This document shows, piece after piece, positions 1-11,800 of a stretch of 64,000 nt of DNA. Each line of letters starts with the position of its first letter. Within the stretch, counting starts at the first letter, position 1. The stretch is from Bolinopsis microptera (lineage: Eukaryota > Ctenophora > Tentaculata > Lobata > Bolinopsidae). The stretch is from positions 11,708,635 to 11,772,634 of the forward strand of contig NC_087079.1 in the NCBI RefSeq assembly GCF_026151205.1, in the 5' to 3' direction. A model generated the notes under the pieces. It was not told the DNA's origin. It saw only the letters and a list, made by a program, of their open reading frames with translations, and ran no database searches. A program made the translations under genes and the position numbers.

Positions 1-801
1 GGTACGTACTTTCCATCTTAGCACAGTGTTGGCAAGCATGACCGTCGCCGTTATACCTCCCATACTATTATACCCTCTTTACTGTTTTTCAGGCATTAAG
101 AATAAGGCTCATTAAAGGTCGTTCAGCAGGTTTATTTTTAGTTCAAAACATTTTAATTCGATGTCAAAGATGACAAGAATAAGAAATAGTTATGTGGAGG
201 TTTTCAAGAAATTTGCACAAAATACGCGTCAGCACTGTTAGTGTTATATGAAATTGGTAAAAACCCAAAATCGCCATATTCAGGTGTCTTAAAAAACCAT
301 GTTAAAATAGAGTTTGATGGGTAACCCGCTGGTTTACGTAATATATAAACGATCCAATAAAGCGTTGACGCAGGAAAGAAACTGTATTCGAGAACTGAAA
401 TTTATCTTTAAATATTAATACAACTTACAATAATTGCAACTATACTTTGATCATACAAGGCTAGGAGTGAGCCAAAAAGGAAGTGACACTAATTTGGGAG
501 GGGGTAGGGGGGACACTGAAGTGAAATCAATTAAAACATAAGAAGTGTTTTAGCAAAGTTAAGACTGTATTTATCACTAGTAATCGCTCATTAGCGATTG
601 CTAGCATATATATATAGAACTAATGTATCATTTTACTGGACTATAGAATTTATGTATCATTTTGCAGAATGTAGACATACACGGCGATTTTTTTTAAATG
701 AACTAATTCATCAAAATGTTTAAAAAATTGCATCTGTTATTTTAATTAGATAAAAATTAACTGATTCTCGTGGTTTGCTGTCAAGTCTTAATGTATGACT
801 A
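1..801. other. Gene-free 3' flank
   Basis: I see no coding exon, RNA gene or array here. The stretch is AT-rich, with a short TA run near 605-620. It lies downstream (in transcription terms) of the minus-strand methyltransferase gene and may contain part of its 3' region, but I could not identify a clear polyadenylation signal. Confidence 0.5.
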
Positions 802-1291
802 CAGTTTAACCCCGATTTACCGCGGAGTTTGGGGGAAAGGGGCGTGCCAACTAAATCGCTCGCATCAATTTTTTAAATTCTTGTGAAAAGGATCTAAGGG
901 TATGAAAGTAATCGAAATCGGTGTATTTTTTGACGCTGATTCCGAATCCCCCCATGATCATGACGTATGGTAAAATGCTTCCCCGGAGAGTTATGGGCAA
1001 CAAAACTGTTTTGGTCACGTGACAAGTGAGTGTTATGGAGGTTATGGTTATGGCTGAGATAAGGGTTTATGTAAAACCGTTTTGTTCGGCTGCAAAACCA
1101 TGAAAACCAAAGTCGCGTGATAATTTTAAGGCGAGCGAATTAGTAAGAGCCAGGAAAGGAGACATCCGCGGTAAATCGAGGTTTGTGGTAAATCGGATGT
1201 TTGTTTGTTTACATTATGCATGTTAAACCCTATTTGGGGAATGGAGATGGCTGCGGTAAATCGGGGTTTGCGGTAAATCGGGGTTTTACTG
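802..1291. mobile_element. pogo/Tc1-like MITE with TA target duplication
   Basis: A 490-bp element bounded by inverted ends. The left end reads CAGTTTAACCCCGATTTACC and the reverse complement of the right end reads CAGTAAAACCCCGATTTACC. A TA dinucleotide lies on each side (800-801 and 1292-1293). TA duplication and a CAGT...AACCCCG terminus fit pogo/Tigger-type DNA transposons. There is no transposase inside, so it is non-autonomous. Near the right end the motif GGTAAATCGGGGTTT is repeated. Family assignment is inference from the ends only. Confidence 0.75.
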
Positions 1292-1505
1292 TACCATCAA
1301 AGCTCAAACTTATAGCTTAGAGATATACTTGTAATTGTCTTCATACACTTTTAATACTAGAGCATTTTTACCGGGCGGCTCAGCCTGTCATTCCGCCGAA
1401 TCTCTATTTATGTTTATGAACATAATAGCCTGGGGTCCCCAGGTAAGAGCATTTAAACTAGAAACCCACACTTAGATCTAACATATTTAACCAGGCTGGC
1501 CCCCC

Positions 1506-2775
1506 TTAACCATGCAAATAGCGAACACACTTCTTGGTGCCACATCTGCACTCTACAGAGAGACGCTGCGCGGCACGGTTATCTTCCTCCACTATCCGAT
1601 CTATCTGGTAGTTGAATGTCAGCTCTTCTCCAGCCTGAATTAGAAAGGTTGTGAGTATAAAGTTAGTAGGTAAATATAATCAATAATAATCCTTGCGGGG
1701 GACACGGGGCTTGACGACAGCAAATAGATAAACAAGCTGGATAGACAGATTGAAGCTTCCCTAAGTCGAGTAAGTCGAATAAGAACATATGACTTTCCTA
1801 ACATAATTAACATTAATTAATATTTCAAAACATTTACTGTCAAATTTGAAAAAGCAGGTAACTAAAATGACGACACATTTGTGGGACTTACAGCGATACT
1901 TTTTACAGCAAACAAACAAATGTGCGGTAATCTGAGATCCAGATTGGAAATCCAGCAGGAGAACACCGCCAGATTAGGATCGCACTGAAAAGATAAATAA
2001 TTCATAATTAGTAAATAATTTAAACTTAATATACAGTAATACCACTATTTTAAATAGTGGTATTACTGTATATTAATATTATATTACATGTTTAATTTGT
2101 ATATAAAAGCACTAAAAGTATAGTTATATATGTGGTGAGCGTTAGCTGAGATTTGATGTGATATTGAAAAGTCAGTTATGATGGTATCCAGCCGCAGTCG
2201 CCTCAAGATAAACAATTGCATAATCTTAAGATTGATGGTGATCACTGATCAATCAAAAATACATAGTTATATACTACAAGTATAGCTCAACATCACCTAT
2301 CATGAAATAGAATATTCAAAATGAAATAGATTCAAAATGATGAAAGTAATAGAAGTAGAACAAAATACAATCAACTTAATAACACCAGAATGTGTGTGTG
2401 TGTCTGTGTGTCTGTCTGTCTGTCTGTGTGTAATTTCCGAGCGGTTATACAAAAAAAACGGTAATAGTTACGGGACTGGTTTTTTCGGTATAGTGCCGAC
2501 AAAACTCTGATGAAGCCCATAGGAAATTTTTTTAAAAATCGGCCGGTGGTAAGTGGTTTAATTGATGGTTTTGTACCACAAATGTTACATAAAATTGCTT
2601 GAGCAGAACGGCAAGAGTTACGGGGCTTGCTCTCTCTCTCATTACTGTGTAATGTGTTATAGCTGCATTTAAGTAGCGTCATAATTGGATTAGCCCGGAA
2701 GATTCGCTGTAATGTTATACCTTAAGCTTATTAGTAGGGGAGGGGGGACTGTTAGTGTTTGGGGTCTGTTTGGAC

Positions 2776-2823
<48 letters not shown>

Positions 2824-5800
2824 ATACGACAATGTTATGCGTGTTTTCAAATATAATATGCGGGTGTGGTGCGGAGTTAACAAGGGTTAATTTCTATAAC
2901 GATTTAAATAAAAATAGAAAGCGGTTCAAGACGGGAGTGATGAGGTGTAATACTCGGTGTTCAGACCTTATGATCATGGAGTGTGGTGCCTCATGGCTAA
3001 TAATGACTTAATTATCCACAAGAAATAACTGATTATGAGATTATTGTTTAAGAAACTATTGGGTCACCTAATGCGGGTTTTGACTCAGCGGGTAATTACT
3101 CCTACCCTTTTTAACTGCGGCAGTGAAATCCCGGCCGTAGGCCGGGTTACACTAGTTATATCATAATGTAAGGTTCACAATTCACACACAAACTTGTAAA
3201 ACTAACACTGTGATTTATAAAGCGACTTGTAAAACTAACACTGTGATTTATAAAGCGACTTGTAAAACTAACACTGTGATTTATAAAGTGACTTGTAAAA
3301 CTAACACTGTGATTTATAAAGTGACTTGTGTTGCCGTAGAAAGCCGCGTCAATAGTGAACATCCCCTCGTCCACCTCCGTTCCTTCAGTTGTCTGGTAAT
3401 CCAAATCGAACAGGTATGTTAGACCTTGCGCATCGTATTCTCTAGAAAATGGCTTTTTAAAGAAGACTAAAAGTATCACCAATACCTTAGTTGTTAACTT
3501 ATGTCACTTAGTTTTTATAATATATACAATATACATTATATAATAGAAAGTAAAAGTGTTTAATTACTTTATATTGTTGATTTATTAAAACTTACTTCCC
3601 ACGCTGTTCAGCCTCGTCAAATGTTATAACTTCCCCCACGTACTCTACTACAAAAGTCCCTTTCGGAATATTCTGCAGAGTCTGAAACATAGTGTATTAT
3701 ATAATATATAAATATAATAGGCAATAACAGTGTTAAATTACTTATCTTGTTGATTTATTAAAACTAACGATTTCTAATGATGCGACGTTTTATCATGTTT
3801 TATGAATTTTCATATATGTTACTGTACTTACACAAAGTGAAACAACGGTTTTACAAACTATAAGTCGATAAATCGTTATTTGACTTAGTATATTCAGCTC
3901 ACTCGGTACTTTGTCACTGGATAAATTCAACAACAACAAAAGTATATTACTGTCGTTACATTTATTGTAAAATCCGGATCATTATTTATGAGTCGCATAG
4001 TTGAAATGTTGTCGCATTGAAACGTTGAATAATTCCTTTCCCTGATAAGAGCCTTTTCCTTGTCACATCAAACGGGATCAATACAAATTTTACCCAAGAA
4101 GCGTTATATTTATTGTTATATTGATTTGCATATTTTACGTTTATGGTGCCATATTGCACAGTTTCTTTTCCATTAAAATAACAAATATAGAAGATATCCC
4201 TTCAGTTACCTTGAGCCCCCAGCCCTTGTCGGGTGTCTTGTAGATGGCTGTTTTCACTTGAGTACCTCTCTGTACGATTCTGTTTCCGCAGTCGGGTCCG
4301 CAGGAGCAGCGAGCGTTACACTCGTATATGGGGAACCCTTGCTTCAGGAGTAACTTCCCTTTCTAGGGACAATACAATTAGTTTCCAAAAAACGGATACA
4401 AAAAAGTTGTCAGAAAGCGACAACCTTTCAAAAATGACTCAGTTTTAGAAAAGGAAGTTGTTCAAGAAGAAACAGTGTGACAGTTTTAGTCACATTTGTA
4501 TTGTATTCAACGAAAATAATCTAACTTATACTTTCTATTTTAGATCAAGAATTAAACGAATATTTATATATTTCGTGTTTTGCATATTTTCGCGCGAAAA
4601 AGATCTTTATTCAAAAAAAGGTCTCCGCGCGTTCCACACCAGTAGAAAATTAAGCGAAAATTATAGCAGTAGATGTTTTGTTTTCAGAATTGTAAGCGAA
4701 TGTCGCCCCAGTTCAGATACAAATTGGCGCAAAAGTTAGGTCAGTGCGCAAATGTTACAATTTCGCAAGGACACCTCTCACCTGCAGTCTGATGACATTT
4801 TGGTGCTGATGAAAATGTTTCGGCAACCAAATATTGAACAGATAAACTTTCATAGTCCAGGCAAGCAATTTACCGACATGGATCAAATATGAGTAATTAG
4901 ATTTCTGCAATACATTGTTACAGTTCGGATGGAAAATAGTACTTGAAACCGAATACGAACCCGGACCCTCTGATGTGAGGCGATAATGTTGCCAATGGGG
5001 CGACATTTGCTTACAATTCTGAGAAGTAAACCGGTCGACATTCTTACAATTTCGCTTACAATTTTGCTAGAACACCTCCTCAAAAATAGTGTTTTATGCA
5101 ATTAAAAAGAATTATTCCTTCCATAACCTACAAAACGATTTCCTTCAAACTTTCCAGATAGTAAGATAAGTATGAGACTGACAATATATGCAAGTTTGGG
5201 TAAATTTCTAACGGGCCAAATTTGAGATATCATTTCCCATCATTTCAAACACAAGAACATATCCCAAATAGGTGGTTCGCTATAGAACGCAGGCGAGAGA
5301 TCTTACGATGTGATTTTCTTTAAACTTTCCAGATAGTAAGATGGTTATAATAATGATAATCTGATTCTCAAATTCTACACATGAAAAATCATTCACACTA
5401 ACATCACGTGATTGATAAACTTACATTGTTGTAGGGAAACTGATAAACTTACATTGTTGTAGGGAAACTGATAAACTTACATTGTTGTAGGGAAACTGAT
5501 AAACTTACATTGTTGTAGGGAAACTGATAAACTTACATTGTTGTAGGGAAACTGATAAACTTACATTGTTGTAGGGAAACTGATAAACTTACATTGTTGT
5601 AGGGAAACTGATAAACTTACATTGTTGTAGGGAAACTGATAAACTTACATTGTTGTAGGGAAACTGATAAACTTACATTGTTGTAGGGAAACTGATAAAC
5701 TTACATTGTTGTAGGGAAACTGATAAACTTACATTGTTGTAGGGAAACTGATAAACTTACATTGTTGTAGGGAAACTGATAAACTTACATTGTTGTAGGG

Positions 5801-8800
5801 AAACTGATAAACTTACATTGTTGTAGGGAAACTGATAAACTTACATTGTTGTAGGGAAACTGATAAACTTACATTGTTGTAGGGAAACTGATAAACTTAC
5901 ATTGTTGTAGGGAAACTGATAAACTTACATTGTTGTAGGGAAACTGATAAACTTACATTGTTGTAGGGAAACTGATAAACTTACATTGTTGTAGGGAAAC
6001 TGATAAACTTACATTGTTGTAGGGAAACTGATAAACTTACATTGTTGTAGGGAAACTGATAAACTTACATTGTTGTAGGGAAACTGATAAACTTACATTG
6101 TTGTAGGGAAACTGATAAACTTACATTGTTGTAGGGAAACTGATAAACTTACATTGTTGTAGGGAAACTGATAAACTTACATTGTTGTAGGGAAACTGAT
6201 AAACTTACATTGTTGTAGGGAAACTGATAAACTTACATTGTTGTAGGGAAACTGATAAACTTACATTGTTGTAGGGAAACTGATAAACTTACATTGTTGT
6301 AGGGAAACTGATAAACTTACATTGTTGTAGGGAAACTGATAAACTTACATTGTTGTAGGGAAACTGATAAACTTACATTGTTGTAGGGAAACTGATAAAC
6401 TTACATTGTTGTAGGGAAACTGATAAACTTACATTGTTGTAAGGAACTGATAAACTTACTTGTGTAGGAAACTGATAAACTTACATTGTTGTAGGGAAAC
6501 TGATAAACTTACATTGTTGTAGGGAACTGATAAACTTACATTGTTGTAGGAAACTGTATAACTTACATTGTTGTAGGGAAACTGGTAACCTTACATTGTT
6601 GTCAGGAAACTGATAAACTACATTGTGTAGGGAAAAACTGATAAACTTACATTGTTGTAAGGGAAACTGATAAACTTACATTGTTGTAGGAAACTGATAA
6701 ACTTACATTGTTGTAGGGAAACTGTAAACTTACATTGTTGTAGGGCAAAACTGATAAACTTACATTGATTGTAGGGAAACTGGATAAACCTTACATTGTA
6801 AGGGCAGGGACTGTTAACTACATTGTTGTAGGGAAACTGGTAAACTACATTGTAAGGGAGGGAAACTGACTAAACTTTACATTGCAGAGGGAAACTGATA
6901 AACTACATTGTTGTAGGGAAACTGTAAACTTACATTGTTGTAGGGAAACTGATAACTTACATTGTTGTAGGGAAAATGATAAACTTACATTGTTGTAGGG
7001 AAACTGATAAACTTACATTGTTGTAAACTGATAAACTTTCTTGTTTAGGGAAACTTTACAACTTATTTTGTTGTAATGATGATATTTACTTTTGTAATGG
7101 AAACTCATTAAAATACAATTGGTTTGTACGAACAGCTTTCGGTGTTGTAGGGGTTCACTGAGTACACTCTTACATTTGTTTCGCAGGGGGAACGATTAAC
7201 GTATATGGGGAACCTGCTTAAACTTCCTTTTAGGGACATACACATTAGTTTAAAAAAAACGTACAAGTTGTAGAAACGAAACTTAAATTGTTTTAGAAAA
7301 GAATTGTAAGAAGAAACAGTGTAGAATTATACTTTATTGTTTAGGAAAATATTAACTTACTTTATTTAGATCAGAATTAAACATTTAATTTGGTTTGTAG
7401 GGAAAGATCTTACAAAAGGTTGGCTTCAACCTAAAATTAAGGAAAATTATAACTTACATTTTGTTTTAGGTGGAATCGATAAAAAATTGCCACATTAGTG
7501 TGGCAAATGTTAAATTTCGAGGGAACTTCATGCATCTTACTTTTTGTAGAAGTGAACAATGAAGATAACTTATATCCAACAATTTGCATGGTAAATTGAT
7601 AAACTTACATTGTTCGTGGAGGAAATGATAAACTTACAGGTTGTGTAGGGAAATGTAAATTACATTGTTAAATTGGGAAACGGTGAATTAAATTCCTTAC
7701 ATTTTGCTAGAAACCTAAAATATGTTTTAGAATTAAAAATTATTCTTAAAACTAAAAAATTTCCTTAAATTTGTAGTAAATGATAAACTTACAAGTTTGG
7801 GAACAACGGGCAAACTTAGATTCATTTAGCATAAAACAGAACTTACAATGGTTGTATAGGAATGTTTAAATTTTCTTTATTTAGGAAGTGGTATAAATTA
7901 ATTGTTTAAATCACATGAAAATCATTAATACACGGATGATAAACTTACATTGTTGTAGGGAAACTGATAAACTTACATTGTTGTAGGGAAACTGATAAAC
8001 TTACATTGTTGTAGGGAAACTGATAAACTTACATTGTTGTAGGGAAACTGATAAACTTACATTGTTGTAGGGAAACTGATAAACTTACATTGTTGTAGGG
8101 AAACTGATAAACTTACATTGTTGTAGGGAAACTGATAAACTTACATTGTTGTAGGGAAACTGATAAACTTACATTGTTGTAGGGAAACTGATAAACTTAC
8201 ATTGTTGTAGGGAAACTGATAAACTTACATTGTTGTAGGGAAACTGATAAACTTACATTGTTGTAGGGAAACTGATAAACTTACATTGTTGTAGGGAAAC
8301 TGATAAACTTACATTGTTGTAGGGAAACTGATAAACTTACATTGTTGTAGGGAAACTGATAAACTTACATTGTTGTAGGGAAACTGATAAACTTACATTG
8401 TTGTAGGGAAACTGATAAACTTACATTGTTGTAGGGAAACTGATAAACTTACATTGTTGTAGGGAAACTGATAAACTTACATTGTTGTAGGGAAACTGAT
8501 AAACTTACATTGTTGTAGGGAAACTGATAAACTTACATTGTTGTAGGGAAACTGATAAACTTACATTGTTGTAGGGAAACTGATAAACTTACATTGTTGT
8601 AGGGAAACTGATAAACTTACATTGTTGTAGGGAAACTGATAAACTTACATTGTTGTAGGGAAACTGATAAACTTACATTGTTGTAGGGAAACTGATAAAC
8701 TTACATTGTTGTAGGGAAACTGATAAACTTACATTGTTGTAGGGAAACTGATAAACTTACATTGTTGTAGGGAAACTGATAAACTTACATTGTTGTAGGG

Positions 8801-11800
8801 AAACTGATAAACTTACATTGTTGTAGGGAAACTGATAAACTTACATTGTTGTAGGGAAACTGATAAACTTACATTGTTGTAGGGAAACTGATAAACTTAC
8901 ATTGTTGTAGGGAAACTGATAAACTTACATTGTTGTAGGGAAACTGATAAACTTACATTGTTGTAGGGAAACTGATAAACTTACATTGTTGTAGGGAAAC
9001 TGATAAACTTACATTGTTGTAGGGAAACTGATAAACTTACATTGTTGTAGGGAAACTGATAAACTTACATTGTTGTAGGGAAACTGATAAACTTACATTG
9101 TTGTAGGGAAACTGATAAACTTACATTGTTGTAGGGAAACTGATAAACTTACATTGTTGTAGGGAAACTGATAAACTTACATTGTTGTAGGGAAACTGAT
9201 AAACTTACATTGTTGTAGGGAAACTGATAAACTTACATTGTTGTAGGGAAACTGATAAACTTACATTGTTGTAGGGAAACTGATAAACTTACATTGTTGT
9301 AGGGAAACTGATAAACTTACATTGTTGTAGGGAAACTGATAAACTTACATTGTTGTAGGGAAACTGATAAACTTACATTGTTGTAGGGAAACTGATAAAC
9401 TTACATTGTTGTAGGGAAACTGATAAACTTACATTGTTGTAGGGAAACTGATAAACTTACATTGTTGTAGGGAAACTGATAAACTTACATTGTTGTAGGG
9501 AAACTGATAAACTTACATTGTTGTAGGAAACTGATAAACTTACATTGTTGTAGGGAAACTGATAAACTTACATTGTTGTAGGGAAACTGATAAACTTACA
9601 TTGTTGTAGGGAAACTGATAAACTTACATTGTTGTAGGGAAACTGATAAACTTACATTATTGTAGGGAAACTGATAAATTTACATTGTTGTAGGGAAACT
9701 GGTAAACCTACATTGTAGCAGGGAAACTGATAAACTTACATTGTTGTAGGGAAACTGATAAACTTACATTGTTGTAGGGAAACTGGTAAACTTACATTGT
9801 TGTAGGGAAACTGATAAACTTACATTGTTGTAGGGAAACTGATAAACTTACATTGTTGTAGGGAAACTGGTAAACTTACATTGTTGTAGGGAAACTGATA
9901 AATTTACATTGTTGTAGGGAAACTGGTAAACTTACATTGTTGTAGGGAAACTGGTAAACCTACATTGTAGCAGGGAAACTGATAAACTTACATTGTTGTA
10001 GGGAAACTGATAAACTTACATTGTTGTAGGGAAACTGATAAATTTACATTGTTGTAGGGAAACTGGTAAACTTACATTGTTGTAGGGAAACTGATAAACT
10101 TACATTGTTGTAGGGAAACTGGTAAACTTACATTGTTGTAGGGAAACTGATAAACTTACATTGTTGTAGGGAAACTGATAAACTTACATTATTGTAGGGA
10201 AACTGATAAACTTACATTATTGTAGGGAAACTGATAAACTTACATTGTTGTAGGGAAACTGATAAACTTACATTGTTGTAGGGAAACTGATAAACTTACA
10301 TTATTGTAGGGAAACTGATAAACTTACATTATTGTAGGGAAACTGATAAACTTACATTGTTGTAGGGAAACTGATAAACTTACATTGTTGTAGGGAAACT
10401 GATAAACTTACATTGTTGTAGGGAAACTGATAAACTTACATTGTTGTAGGGAAACTGATAAACTTACATTATTGTAGGGAAACTGATAAACTTACATTGT
10501 TGTAGGGCACTTTCAAAAACATCTGTCATGGAAAAAATGTTAAAATTTGTCAAAAATCAGTTTTTGTGGCATAATTTGGTGGATAATGTTTGGAATGGGA
10601 TGAAACTCCAGGATATGGTGTGCTATACCCTAACCTTTACTATCTGCCACTTTTTGTTTCGATTTAGGGCTAAATCTGGTGGATAAAAGTGAAACAGACC
10701 AATCCACTTCAGGTGGCCTTTAAAAATATTTAATTCCATCTAAACTCCTAAAATATGATTGAGACTTAACAATAATCGTTATAACTTCATAATTTCATAA
10801 GTAGGGCCGGGATTTTTCTTAAGGGCCAAATTTGGTGGATATATTTGTTTACCTCTTTTTTAAGACTGTTATTTGTTAGCTAACATCAATTTACTGGTCT
10901 TAGAATGATGCAAAGGCAATGTTAAATCTATGGCATCAACTATGAAGTACAAGATTCAAGTTAAAAGGCTATTTTTGGTGGATATAAGTCAATATTAATT
11001 AGTTAAACACGTAAATGTTACCAAAATATCAATAAATAAGACATCATCATGATTAGAAACAGTTGAAAAAGATGAAATATAAGATGTTGAACAATTATGC
11101 ATAAGGTACTATGGCATTTTAAGCATTCAGGGCCAATTTGGTGGATAATTAACTCAAAAATACTTAAAATATCGACCTGGATATTTTGATATCCATCAAT
11201 TTTGGCCTTAAAAGTCGGCTTGAGCTTATCACATTTTGTGCTGAACAAGAAAAAGGTCTAAACAAACCAATATCAGTGTATGATTTCATAATTGAGCAAA
11301 TCTAAGGCCAGAAATAGTGGATAAAAAAGCAAATTTAACCGTTTTTAAGCTAATTTCTTAGGCATTTATCCACCAAAAACGGCCCTAAATGGAGAATGTT
11401 TGGAACGTTTACTTGAAACTATAGCCCTTCTTTACGACCTCAGAGCAATGATTTTCAGCTCTTTCGACCTTAAGATATAATTATTGGGCTTTGAAAGTGG
11501 ATCACATACGTTATCAGTAAAGAAATCGTTATTTCAATCGCTGAGGTAGGTTATTCACATTTAATATCCACCAATTTTAACCTTAAAAGTCGTCTTGGAC
11601 TGAGAATTCTTTTGAACTGACTCAGCAAAGGGGATCTTCTATCTAGAAACAGTTGTAGTTTCATGATAGAACACATCTTGGGCCAAAAATAGTGGATAAA
11701 AATCAAATTTTCCAGTTTGTGTGCTTTTATCCATCAAAAACGGCTCTAAAGGCTGAAAGGAGACAGTTTGTTAAGTTCGTATGAAACTATATCCATTCGT

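Noticed and set aside
2779-3011. 99-codon plus-strand frame through the AG microsatellite
   Set aside because: Low-complexity translation within an intron of the opposite strand.
7195-7250. Second copy of methyltransferase exon 9
   Set aside because: Only fragments of the exon end are present and they are broken by indels; no open frame or splice site survives.
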